Assembly: GCA_033558025.1 (NCBI GenBank)
Contig: JAUCEF010000010.1
Location: 2,443,001-2,507,000 of the forward strand
DNA from: Phytophthora sp. 'mugwort'
Lineage: Eukaryota; Oomycota; Peronosporomycetes; Peronosporales; Peronosporaceae
Length of the DNA stretch: 64,000 bases
Direction of reading: 5' to 3'
Part shown: one piece after another, positions 50,794-61,067 of the stretch
Numbering within the stretch: the first letter of the stretch is position 1
Layout of the letters: every line of letters starts with the position of its first letter
Program-made: the position numbers and the translations under genes
Notes under the pieces: generated by a model
Database searches by the model: none
What the model was told of the DNA's origin: nothing
Seen by the model: only the letters and a program-made list of their open reading frames with translations

Positions 50794-51929
50794 TTACAGC
50801 AACTTGTTAGATTTGAGTTGCTCTAGAAGTAGCTTCTCCGTCTCGGTGGTGCACTCGGTCAATGGCGAGCGCACAGAGGATGAGCAGTGCCCAAGCATCT
50901 CCATCACTTTCTTGATCGGCATCGGATTCGGCTCGACAAATAATGAGTTCACGAGAAGAACCTGCAATACACATGTAAAAAAACGAAGTTAAGTTATGTG
51001 GTGATATCCTTTCCGGGTCTCATTTCTTGTGCGGACTTACATTGGCTTTGTGAGCCTTCCTGGCCGCAACAAAGTCACCCTTCTCCATCGCCTTGGTAAT
51101 CGCAAGCACTCTGGATGGCGCGGCATTCGAGAGGATGCTCATGACGCCTACCGCACCGCAAGCCATCATCGGCAGCGCCAAGTTATCCGCTCCACAAACA
51201 ACTGGGAGGTCGCACAGCGCCATGACATCCGCAGCATGTGCCACCGAGTCCGTCGCGTCCTTCAGAGCAGCGATTCCAGGCACTTTCGCCAGCTCTGCGA
51301 TGGTTTTGGGCTCCAGCGACACGCCAGCACGGCCGGGATTGTCATAGATCATCACAGGCAGGCCGACACTTGCTACTCGACGAAAGTGCTCGTACAGTCC
51401 GCGTTGCGAGGCACACACATACGGCGGCGCGATAACGAGACAGGCATCGGCACCCAACTCCTTCGCTTCGCGTGTCAGCTTCACGGCCCCTTCAGTCGAT
51501 AGTGAGCCCGTGCCTGCGATCACAGGCACTCGGCCATTCACACACTTGATGACTGTTTTTATCACTTGCAGCCGTTCATCGTCCGACACAAGCGTGTTTT
51601 CCCCCGTGGATCCCATCTACAGTCACGAGAGATCTATATTAGCATCAATTTAAGACCAAAAGAGCGCTGCTGCAACGTACGGGGACGAGTCCGTTGATGC
51701 CTTCTTGGATCTGCCATTGGACCATCTTCTCCAGACTCTTGTAGTCGACGGTGGAACCATCAGGCGTGAACGGGGTCACCAAAGCCGTGTATGTCCCGTC
51801 GAATCGCAGTTTCGAGGCCATCGTCGAAGAAAAAGATCTTGTCAAGGTGCGGCCAGTGGAACAGTGAAGACGGGGAAGCAGCAAGCGAGTGGCGGGGGCC
51901 CAAGGCCGCATCAGCTGACGGAGCGTCAT
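50794..51929 (-). CDS. Dihydrodipicolinate synthase/N-acetylneuraminate lyase family aldolase
   Basis: Three exons on the minus strand, 51929-51681, 51616-51041 and 50961-50794 (introns 64 and 79 bp, donors GTACGT and GTAAGT), join in frame to 330 residues. DHDPS condenses pyruvate with aspartate semialdehyde in lysine synthesis; relatives cleave sialic acid or other keto acids. The pyruvate site motif GLVPMGSTGE is made whole by splicing. IYDNPGR holds the active-site Tyr, and AALKDATDS holds the Schiff-base Lys. VEPNPMPIKKVMEML closes the barrel as in the family. The N-terminal 36 residues (MTLRQLMRPWAPATRLLLPRL and more) are Arg-rich and acid-free, looking like a mitochondrial presequence before the internal Met of MASKLRFDG. 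DHDPS is the likeliest function; a lyase cannot be excluded. Confidence 0.9.
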
Positions 51930-52103
51930 ACAGATGGAATGTGCTAGTGGCTACAAGGAAGTCGGAGTAAATGTGTCACGCGCCGCCACTTCAAGCTGAG
52001 ACCCTCATCCAAACACCTTCCACGATGAGGATATCACCTACCCCGTAGAAATGCACTGGAATAAACAAAAACATTTAAAAAAAAAGAATATTCTGACTGG
52101 TTC
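51930..52103. other. Spacer at the edge of the second repeat island
   Basis: Promoter of the DHDPS-family gene, then an A-rich stretch (52067-52086) just before the left LTR. No gene. Confidence 0.4.
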
Positions 52104-52300
52104 TGTATCCAATTCGGGTCGAAGCCTGTTAATAGCGATAGAAGAACATTATCTAAAGGAATAGGTTATAGGATAATACAGGGTTCTTATAACCAATTTG
52201 TAGGCGTTTGGTCGGGGAAAGACCCCACTTTGGGTTTTCCCGCCAGCCCCACACGAGCATCCTCCTCCTCTGATCCCCCCAAGACCTCACATTGATATAC
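52104..52300 (+). repeat. Left LTR of gypsy element
   Basis: TGTATCCAATTCGGGTC then GATAGAAGAACATTAT, ATAACCAATTTGTAGGCGTTTGGTC, CCCGCCAGCCC and CACATTGATATA run in the same order as in the right LTR. It lacks the last 20 or so bases (GGTTCTATCAGGATACA) of the right copy and is followed directly by TGGTAGCGCC, a poor match to the usual tRNA-Met primer site TGGTATCAGAGC. Confidence 0.75.
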
Positions 52301-52332
52301 TGGTAGCGCCTGCTGGTCTCTTCTCGACGACC

Positions 52333-53275
52333 ATGGCCCCAACGACACGCAACGGGCCCCAAGATTCAAGCAACGAGGAGGGAGGAGACAAGTCCGTGCT
52401 GGAAACCCAGCTCGCCGAAATGTGTGCTGAAATTGCCACGCTTCAAGCCGGCCGTCAAGCACAACAGTCTGTGGAAGAGACCAAGCCTCGCGTGCGAAGT
52501 GATCTGCCCAAGTTGAACGGCCAACGTGGTGAAGACGTACGCCAGTGGCTCTTACAAGTGGAGACAGTGTGCCGCATTCACGGACACGATGCCTTCGATG
52601 ACAGCGAAACACTGCCTTGGATTGCTGGCTCCGCGATGGAGGAACCTGCGTCAGGAAGGCTCCTGTTCTGGGCATCAAGGACACCAGCGGACGAGCAGAC
52701 ATGGGGTCCGTTCACCCAGGATGCTCTCTCACGTTTCGAATCCTTCAACTACCAAGCCGTGCCGCGCCAGATCTTCTCCAGCTACGTCAAGTCGACGACA
52801 TCGACGACTAGAACGGCAAATACTCGGCACTGATCTTCGGTGTGGAGAACATAAGCGAGTGGATCAAGTCACCTACTATTGCGACGGTTTCAAGCATGCG
52901 ACTCAAGCTGCAGAACGCGACGACACTGTCTGAGGCGATGGACCAAGCTGTCAAGTACGAAATGCCTCACTTCGGCGGTGTTTTGCGGTCACCGCCGAAG
53001 TGAGGCATTTCGTACTTGACAGCTTGGTCCATCGCCTCAGACAGTGTCGTCAGAGAAGTGAGCAAGGCTTCCGTGGAAGAGCGCGTTTGAACATATCACA
53101 AGGCAAGAACCGTTCAAGAAACGCTCATTCAAGCCTGGTCACTCACTACATGCCCGATGGAGCAGACCAAGGAAGGTCCTGTGTGCTACTATTGCAAGAA
53201 GGCCGGTCATTTCAAGCGGGACTGCAACAAGCTGAAGAATGATCAGGAAAACGAGAAGCCACTCCAGTAATTGAG
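52333..53275 (+). pseudogene. Gypsy Gag relic with intact zinc knuckle
   Basis: The frame opens at 52333 with MAPTTRNGPQDSSNEEG and an acidic coiled N-terminus (LETQLAEMCAEIATLQ), then the capsid part DLPKLNGQRGEDVRQWL. A stop at 52831 is followed, in another frame, by YSALIFGVENISEW and TLSEAMDQAVKYEMPHF. The sequence is then inverted on itself (hairpin 52919-53051). Beyond it, CYYCKKAGHFKRDC (about 53180-53225) is a perfect CCHC zinc knuckle. Confidence 0.75.
52919..53051. repeat. Perfect inverted repeat, 62-bp arms, 9-base loop
   Basis: Bases 52919-52980 are exactly complementary to 52990-53051, around the loop TTTTGCGGT. The left arm is gag coding sequence (TLSEAMDQAVKYEMPHF), so the right arm is an inverted duplicate of it. 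The identity is complete, unlike the rest of this decayed element. Confidence 0.9.
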
Positions 53276-53329
53276 GGACCTGACGTGGCGAGAGCCAACG
53301 AGGAGGATATAACCGTAAGCGAAGTTACG

Positions 53330-53720
53330 TTGAAGCTGCTTTGCGAAGACCGTATTGTCTACAGTCGAGCACAAAATTATTTTCCAGCGATGGGGATATT
53401 GTTCAGGGTGACAACAAGGTTGGAGCAAAACCCCTTTTGGATTGTGGTGCTACAATTGTGTACGTTTCGCGTAACTTCGTGAATAGGAACGGATTGAAGA
53501 CCCATGTGTATATGGACCAGATAATCAAGGTGAAAGTGGGTGATAACAAAATCGGCGAAGCCATGCTAGAGTTGGTGAAGATCGAGGTCTAATTCCGAGG
53601 TACCCAGACTACCGGTGTGTCGCTGTGGTGTTCGATATTCCCAAAGGATCTGATTGTGTTCTCGGGATGCCATTTTCCGTAGATGTACAACCCGATACCG
53701 ACTGGAAGCGTCGATGCTTC
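53330..53720 (+). pseudogene. Retropepsin-like protease relic (gypsy)
   Basis: LLDCGATIVYVSR (about 53435-53475) is in the position of the Asp-Ser-Gly-Ala-Thr active site, with Cys in place of Ser. After a stop at 53590 and a frame change, VVFDIPKGSDCVLGMPF and VQPDTDWKRRCF mark the end of the domain. Confidence 0.7.
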
Positions 53721-54499
53721 AATAATAACGTCTCAGCTAGAGCCTCAGCAGTTGAAACTCCGACTTCCCGTGGGAAGTGCAGTCAGACTATAGCTTCCGG
53801 ACTTCACCGAGCTGCGACCAACGAAAGCTCATTCCCTAGAAGCCGTGACTCCTGTCGAGCCGTCGTGCCAGACACACTGTTGGAGTGTAGCCGATGCTGC
53901 TGAAAGCCAATTGAGGACGTGGGAAAGCTCTCTAAGTGAGAGCGGAAAAATGCCAAGGTTGAGGCAATGTTTGCTCTTGGAGTGGTTGACTCGGAAGGAG
54001 TCCAGACTAAGTATATCACGAGGAAGAACTACGGAAGTTTCTGTGTTGCCTGCTAAGGATGCACCCGAGCATGATTTTATGATTGTGCTGTCGAACGATA
54101 CGATTAACAAATTGAGCGAGACCTATGGCGGAACGACGAACCGGAAAATGTTGGCTCTGAAAAGGCTAAGCGATTTTTGCAGACGGACTGGAATTCATTC
54201 AAGGACAGCCCAGCCTATCCAGTACTCTAGGAGTACAAGGACACTGTGTTCAAGCCTGAGCTACCTGATGTATTACCAATGGAACGGGAAATTGAGTATC
54301 GTATTAATTTGAAGGATCCCAACATAGCGATGTATCGGCAGCAGTGGCATTTTCACCGGAATAGAAGACGGAGATCATCGATAAGTAGGTACGCGAGATG
54401 GTCTCGAAGTGATTGATTCGTCCAAGTATTAGTCCTCATGCTGCACCTACGTTTTGTGTGCGGAAACCAGTGATGGCGTATCGTTCATGACTATCGCTA

Positions 54500-55070
54500 T
54501 CTGAACAACAACACGATCTGACAGAGTGTACAGATGGCGGGCAAAGAAGATGTCTTTGCCAGTATGGCTGGAGCTTATTATTTATCGTGCGTGGATTTGA
54601 TATCAGCATACTAGCAAGTGCGTAGGAAGATGGATCACGTGAAGTACACAGCATTTCAAGCACCTAGTGGGCCGTACGAATATTTCGTGCTGCCGATGGG
54701 TGCTAGTAATGCGCCAGCTACCATGCATCGATTGACATCATCGTTGCTCAAGAGCTTGATGCACACACGTTCATTTTATGATGATATCTACGTGTTCACC
54801 AAGTCGAGGGATATCAACGAGCACTTGCGAGCACTTCAAGATGTGCTAGACATTTTGAAGAAAAACAAACTTTACGTGAAGTTGTCCAAGTGTGTATTTG
54901 GTGCTGTGGAGATTCCGTCTTTGGGTGATTTATCGGTCGTAATGGAGTTCGAATTAATCCTGACAAAGTCCAGACGATTCGAGATTGGCCTGTTTCGCGG
55001 ACACAAGAGCAGCTTCACAGTTTCCTTGGCTTCACGGGATACGTATAGCGACTTGTTTTAGCAGTACGCG
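54500..55070 (+). pseudogene. Reverse transcriptase relic (gypsy)
   Basis: YTAFQAPSGPYEYFVLPMG, SNAPATMHRL, then SFYDDIYVFTKS with the catalytic YxDD motif (about 54775-54800), and NKLYVKLSKCVF are typical RT. Earlier parts (54450-54600) are recognisable only in pieces, such as the degenerate sequence around DYRYLNNNT. Several stops. Confidence 0.8.
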
Positions 55071-55270
55071 GAATTGATAGCACCTTTGTTCACGCAGCTT
55101 AAGCAAAATAATCACAAGTCTCTCGAGGGTACCTTTCAGCAGAAGATGGCAGATCAACGTTTAGCACGATGGTATGATATTTTTGCAGAGTATTAACCGG
55201 TATTTGCGTACCTACCCGGGGCGATAAACGGTATCGCAGATGCTCTCAGTCGGAGACCTGACCTGAAACC
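55071..55270 (+). pseudogene. RNase H end fragment (gypsy)
   Basis: AELIAPLFTQLKQN and then YLPGAINGIADALSRRPDL (about 55208-55262) are the RT connection and RNase H C-terminal motif of gypsy elements. The central RNase H domain, including its catalytic acids, is missing, so an internal deletion has occurred around 55130-55190. Confidence 0.7.
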
Positions 55271-55279
55271 GGAACCAAT

Positions 55280-56553
55280 AGAGTTCCACGATCGTCTGGT
55301 ACCAAGTTTCAACGAGACCAGCTACCAGCTAAGAATTGCAGAAGGAAGCGTCGACGCATATCAAGCTGAAAAGCTGAAAAGTAATATTTCTTTATATATT
55401 TGTAACTTACTATTATGCAGCCTACCCAATCCAAGAAACCAAGATATATACAAATTTCAAAATAAATTGACCGCCAGCCTAACGAATCAGCACGCGTCGA
55501 ACAAAGCGAACTCGAGCCAACCAAGAGAACGCGCTAGTCCAGCAAGGGACCCTGCTCGACGCTGTCGTCGGAAACAAAGCTACCACAAGTCGTCACGTGG
55601 AGCATAAAGCGCGTGGGACTTGTGCTGAGGACCCACAACAACACCCGCGCACAGATACACACGGGACGCGAGCAGTAGGTAGTCCAGGCCGACGCATGCC
55701 CCCAAGACATCCAATCGGCATTGGATCTGGTTGATACGCAGCGTGTCTTCACAAATCTGTGGGCGCCCATCGACACGAGCAGCTCGGTTGACTTGGCGGA
55801 TGAATGTCCAGAGTGTGGACCACACAACTCCATCAGCCGTGATTGGTTTCCCGTTGTCAGCACGTGACTGGTGATATTGGACCAACGTAGCTTTGAATAC
55901 CAGTTAGGCACCCCGATAGCGTCTACAGCAAGTCACAAGGTGTGAAAAGCACAACGATCATCTATGGAGTCCACCATTGCCTGTGAAAACTCGTGAGGGG
56001 GAGAGAGTGCGAATTCCGCGAACGAAATGGGACCACCAGCAGCTTTGAATCATCTACGAGCTTCAGGTAACCAGCAAACCCGTCCTCTTCCAGAAGCCAA
56101 CGAGGCAGCCAGGAACCGTCAAACTTACCGGCGCGACGATATAGTTCACAAAGTACCGATAGTCCGAAGTCACACTGGTACCCAGTCGGTCATTTATGGT
56201 CCAAACGTGCCGAAGTCGCACGAGCATCGCGCCAGCAGGAGTTTTTTATTAGTAGCATCTGACAAGGAACACGGCCCCCAGTTGAGCGTGAGACGAGCTG
56301 CTTGGTACGAAGCCCTCGAGGGAGCGAGTGGTGTCGCTGCCAAGGGCGCAACAAGTAGTCAAGCCGAAGCTGAGGACGAGGAGTGCCTGAGCAGGCGAAT
56401 TGCGCAGTGATTTCCTCGGCTGGAGTCGGGAGACTGTAAAGCCTCTAAACAAAACGACCCAAGCTCTGCTAAACACCGATGACAACGGCAATTACAAGAA
56501 ACCACTTCAACGTCATCTGATACGACAGGTCTTCTATTTGTAGGAGGGGTGGG
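55280..56553. other. Unrecognised internal DNA of the gypsy element
   Basis: No integrase motif is found. ORFs occur on both strands (minus 55534-55911, plus 56027-56410), but I recognise no domain. The stretch ends in a purine-rich tract before the right LTR. It may be replaced or very old pol sequence. Confidence 0.35.
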
Positions 56554-56800
56554 TGTATCCAATTCCTGTCAATAGTGATAGAAGTACATTATATAAAAGA
56601 ATAGCATAATACATGGGCTCCTATAACCAACCATGTTGGCTGTAGACGTCTGGTTGGATAAAACAGGGCTCATATAACCAACCATATTGGTTGTAGGCGT
56701 TTGGTCCGCAATTTGTTTTCCCCGCCAGCCCTACACGAGCCTCCTCCTCCTCCGCCTCTCCCCACGGTCTCCACATTGATATAGGTTCTATCAGGATACA
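56554..56800 (+). repeat. Right LTR of gypsy element, with internal tandem duplication
   Basis: It starts TGTATCCAATTCCTGTC and ends TCAGGATACA. A segment of about 51 bp is present twice in tandem: GGGCTCCTATAACCAACCAT from about 56615 and GGGCTCATATAACCAACCAT from about 56666, each followed by GTTGGCTGTAG/ATTGGTTGTAG. The left LTR has only one such unit. Confidence 0.8.
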
Positions 56801-57161
56801 ATTCATAGAATGTATTTTTGTTTGTTTGGGTCACACTGCACAATACGCATTGCTGCAAGGTCCAGTGGTTACGGTTATTCCGATTTCGGGGGGATGCCCT
56901 TGTAATTGATCATGTTGTCGTGCGGCCGATCAACTTCTCCACAGCATCTGACGGCGGAGTCGTACATGCGTTGGCAGCGGGCATCCCCAAAACTAGATAT
57001 CTTCGAAAATGTATTCATATTTTTCGTTTCAATATTATAATTTGGTGATCATTTAATCTGAAAAGCGAGATTTATGCATCGTCACTCGAAACTTACATCA
57101 CCCCGCCATTCAAAGTGCAGCACTTGGGAGCAAAGCAACCCATCCAGCATCGGCAGCTCAG

Positions 57162-58920
57162 ATGAGCTACCAGGCTCTATTTATAAAATCAAGAACTCAA
57201 GCGAACACCCCTCCTGTACATATACGCTACGATGTGGCCGACAACCTTCTTGCTGCTGCTCCCCCGCGCCCGACCTTCACGCCAAGGCAGATATGGGCCT
57301 TCTACTTTAAGCCCGTCATGGATGCCGAAGGCATGCCTATAGGCTACTACTCCTGCAAGCCGTGCGGGAAATGCCGCAAGCACACCTCGGAGTGGGTACA
57401 CCAACCTGATGTCACGCCCGAAGTGGTCATCCTAACTACGAGAGCGACATGCGGGACGTTAGCGTCGCGGCTACTGGCACTCTGCTGCCTTGGGTAACCC
57501 AGAAAGCGTCAAACCGGTACGCTTGGCTGCGGTGGTTGGATGGGCAACTTTTCGATCTCCTTTGCGAGTCTGGGGAGACGCGGCAGTAAGTAATTGCTTA
57601 CTTATTTTAGGACTTTAGTTTGTGCCCAGCGTGTTATGCTGTTGATTAGGTATACGAAAACGAAACCCTATTTCAGTGGCCACACTGACCGCGATTATGG
57701 AGGCGGTGGTAAAGGCGGTATAGATGGCCATCGGTGCTGAGACGCCCGATAGCTTTAGGATCATCATCGATGGTTGGCCCCGTGGAACGGAGCACTACCT
57801 CGCCACCTATGCGTGCTACAAGACGGAGGCTGGGCCGCAGTACCCGCTGTTGTCAATGGCTCCGGTGATCGATGAGCCCTATGACCAGCTGAATGGGGGG
57901 GGGGCATCTCACTGCCATAGCCCTGCTTTTGACAATTTTGGTAAGTCGAACACAGTTTGCTAGTTGTTGTTCGGTGACAACTGCGCAGTCAGCAAGCGGC
58001 TAGCAAACCGTCCTTGCGTGCAACTGGTTCGTTGTGTGAGCCACCGCCTCAACTTGACCGTCCACGACTACTTGGAAGACATTCGACACATTATGCAGCT
58101 CATGCGCAAACAGCATACGCTGAAGCAGACCGCAAATTAAGCTAATTTGGGGATTCTATATTGTCGCTGTTTTGGTACATGGATAACTTCCAAATTTAAG
58201 GCCAAAACGGCATTGGTGCCCATTCTGTAGCAAGACACACGCTGGTCCTCGACATTCGCGACGCTCAAGCGCTCCTTCCGGCTATGAGAGCATATTCAGC
58301 TGACAGCGAGCACCTAGCCGACTACCCCCCTCTCGGACCACGTGCCGCAATCTCGCGGCACTTGTGGACAGCCTGCGCGACGTAGAGTAGGTACCTGAAA
58401 GCTGATGGGATTTCTCTACTAGACGCGCGGGACCTCTGCGACGGTCTCATTAAGATACGTCATTCATTTGCGATAATCTCGGTATGTGCATTGAGTTTGC
58501 TATTAGGTGTATGTGGAATGCGTGTTTAGTATCTTGGTCCTAAATGTCAGTTGATGCAAATGTCGTACACTCCGCCACTTTCGAGCAGGCCGTGGTGAAG
58601 GTGCTTGCAAGCGAATCATCGATGCTGCCAGAGGCCAAATTGGTCATTCTCAAGCCCTACAAGCCCAGTTCGGACAGCGTGGCCACGGCTGAGCCGCAGC
58701 TTGAGGCAACACAAGGGTTCGCCAAGCTCAACCAGTCTGGTCTCGTACATACTGTTAGGTGCGATCCCCTGAAGTCGAAAATGGTGGAGAGGCTTTTTAA
58801 TTTCCGCTAGCGTAGTGCTACGCCGACACCGTCTCTCCCCGATGACGCTAAGATGCTTTTGTTTTTGAAGATGATCGACACCTTCTAGAACGTCGCTACG
58901 ATGGAGAAGTGCTTGTAGGC
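57162..58920 (+). pseudogene. Decayed hAT-type transposase with BED-like zinc finger
   Basis: The frames in order give FTPRQIWAFYFKPVMDAEG, a BED-like finger beginning YYSCKPCGKCRKHT (about 57340-57380), GTLLPWVTQKASNRYAWL (about 57470-57530), DSFRIIIDGWPRGTEHYLA (about 57755-57810), LLSMAPVIDEPYDQL, and in another frame FGDNCAVSKRLA and VSHRLNLTVHDYLED (57970-58080). The end has SATFEQAVVKVLASESSML, KMVERLFNF (58544-58810) and the dimerisation-type tail. This matches the hAT-like elements common in Phytophthora. Many stops and frame changes; inactive. Confidence 0.75.
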
Positions 58921-59127
58921 AGCTCGCCTATAAAAACCTGCCGTAATTCACTATGTCATCTTCTCCTACTGCATTATTTATTTGCTTGCCTTCCAGCAAC
59001 CCAAAGCGCTATTCATTTTCTTCTTAAGGTATCAGTAGAACTATATGCTATTTTGAGGATGCCTGATTGGCAACCATCTCACAAGAGCACAGCAGCTCGC
59101 CAATTCAGATTTTCATTAAAAGCTGTG

Positions 59128-59496
59128 TGACGTCACCGCGTCCTTGGGCAGACCGCGCTTCAGCCACCACTTTATGAGCTCCTCGCCATGCATATCGATG
59201 AGTTCACCCTTATAGCCCGACTGGCTGCGCATGTACACGAAAATCTTCTCGTATGAGTCAGCTTCGCGGCCACTGGTCTCGTAGACATGCCCTTGTCCAG
59301 CAAAATCGAGATCAATTACAGTACATAACAGCCTGGCTATTTCACTACTACAAATCCCTTGTCCTCACAGCGCTTGAGTATTGTCGGCAATAATGGTTTT
59401 CGGGTTGTAGCTGATGAGCACAAATTGGTCCTTGTGCCTGGCGATCTCGAGAGCTCAGCACTGACGCCACCAAGGTTGCCATCAACTCCCGAACTT
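59128..59496 (-). pseudogene. NmrA-like gene relic, internally deleted
   Basis: On the minus strand the sequence starts with GVDGNLGGVSAEL (about 59485-59450), matching the nucleotide-binding GADGNLGGFAADF of the intact gene at 25883. It continues after a frame change with LEIARHKDQFVLISYNPKT, matching its next strand. Then the middle 130 or so codons are missing, and it resumes with GHVYETSGREADSYEKIF (about 59300-59240) and SGYKGELIDMHGEEL followed by WWLKRGLPKD, matching SGYKAQFVDMPDEEL..YWLGRGLPTD. It is clearly a separate, diverged family member, not a fresh copy. It lies between a hAT relic and a copia relic. Confidence 0.8.
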
Positions 59497-59769
59497 ACTT
59501 ATCTTGTAGTTTAAAATAGAAAGAACCCTCAATCACGAGGAAAATCGCAATGTGAGACAGCGGGTGTTCGAGCCATGTCGATGGTATAAGGCGCAGCTTT
59601 GTGTAGACATACGCGAGCTCCTACCCTTACCCATCGCAACTTTAAGGTCAACCAACATAAGCATTTCTGCCATCGGGCGACGGTGTGGATGGCATCGTGA
59701 CGGAGAAAGCAGCTGACCATAATATATGTACCGGTACATGTATGTCGACGTGAGAGTGATCAAGAGGAG

Positions 59770-60780
59770 ATGATTGACGTTAGTGCGATCGTTTCACCTT
59801 TCCAACAACAGCTCATCGCGATGAGACTCCGTCGGAAGAAGAGCCAGTTGAGAGAAGTTGTCGAAAAGCAGGAGGTGAAGAAGACTTGCTATGGGCTGAG
59901 AGAGTACCATGAACGGCGGAAACCTCGTTTAATGGAAGACTACGCGATGAACGTCGCGATAAATAACTCGCGTATTGTTGACAAAAATGGCAGACCTATT
60001 CGAACCAGCCAAGTCAACACCCCTCGAAACCGTCGTGAAATTCTGCGATCGAAATGTAGAGATTTGATTCGAGTGGCGGAAATGGAGGAGATGACAGCCC
60101 AGTCATTCAGGAGGTACCGGAAGCGGAAGTACCAAAAGATGCCAAACTAGTGAACACGATGTGGGTGTACGCGCTGAAGACAGATCAACTTGGCTACGTG
60201 ATCCGTCAGGAAAGTACGCAAGAGAGATTCTATTGCAGTTCTGCTACGAGGACGCGCACGCTGTTGGAAACCGATGGAGGTAAATATGCGACTTGCTTCA
60301 CGCAGTGATGATGAGAATTCAGACATCAGCTTTCCATGTCGCGAGGCGATCGGGATGCAAATATACTTAGCTACGAGTACGAGACCAGATCTGGTCTTCG
60401 CTTTAGGATAGCTGAGTCGCTTTGTTGCAAAACCATCTGCAAAACATGTGGGTACTTTGAAGCGAGTGATTAGGTATCTTGCAGACACACCCGACTATAA
60501 ACTCACGTATTTAAGACAACAGATGTCAATAAAGGAGTTGCTGCTGGAAGGGTATTATGACAGTGATTGGGCAAATGATCCTGAGCAACGCAAGAGCACA
60601 GCTGGTTTCATATTCACACTTGCTGGGGATACTATCGCATGGGTGTCATGACGACAGCCAATCATTGCGTTGTCAACCGCAGAGGCTACGCATGTGGGCT
60701 TCATTTAGGAACGAGATTTGGTTTCCCCCCAGACACCCAATTTTGGAGCGATTTTCATCAAACCTTCGTGAGCAATAAGC
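59770..60780 (+). pseudogene. Ty1/copia Pol relic (RT end and RNase H)
   Basis: The ORF 59770-60150 holds a basic linker (TPRNRREILRSKCRDL). After it comes NTMWVYALKTDQLGYVIR (about 60155-60210), the start of a copia RT. After a large loss, REAIGMQIYLATSTRPDLVF (about 60340-60400) and KHVGTLKRVIRYLADTPDY belong to the RT end. DSDWANDPEQRKSTAGFIF and IIALSTAEATHVGF (about 60560-60710) are copia RNase H. Stops and deletions break the frame. No LTR was identified. Confidence 0.8.
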
Positions 60781-60789
60781 GAAAAGGAC

Positions 60790-61060
60790 ACGAATAACAC
60801 AAGCCAGTCTGCATGCTTTTCCATTGTTTCTGTTAAGTACGAGAGGATATCCATCTAAAAGGGTACAAAATGCGCCTTTTAGCTAGTAAAGTTCGACTTC
60901 GTTTTTGGCATGTGCATAACATATGCAAAAAATATTTGTGAAAAATGGTAGTGGTACCGTAGTTTTGCAAACGGGCGATTTTTTCACCAACAAGTGAATA
61001 ATATACCATACTTCTAAGTAGTAGTTCCGCCCGCTTTCAAGCAGATCGTGCTTGGCTCGC
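60790..61060. other. Spacer between copia and mariner relics
   Basis: AT-rich and without ORFs of note. I could not identify a matching pair of inverted repeats for the mariner element. Confidence 0.35.
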
Positions 61061-61067
61061 TTCGCTC

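Larger units (their letters stand above)
52104..56800 (+). mobile_element. Degenerate Ty3/gypsy retrotransposon bounded by two LTRs
   Basis: Both LTRs begin TGTATCCAATTC. The 3' copy is preceded by a polypurine tract (AGGAGGGGTGGG) and ends GGATACA, the complement of TGTATCC. In between are gag, zinc knuckle, protease, RT and a short RNase H end in Ty3/gypsy order. The internal region is only about 4.2 kb and no integrase is recognisable, so parts have been deleted or replaced. Stops and frameshifts are frequent. Confidence 0.8.

Noticed and set aside
52067..52090. A-rich stretch as a LINE or SINE tail.
   Set aside because: It directly precedes a gypsy LTR and no LINE or SINE body is seen upstream.
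55534..56410. ORFs on both strands as a host gene inside the gypsy element.
   Set aside because: No domain is recognised, the frames overlap on opposite strands, and they lie between pol and the right LTR. Left as unrecognised element DNA.
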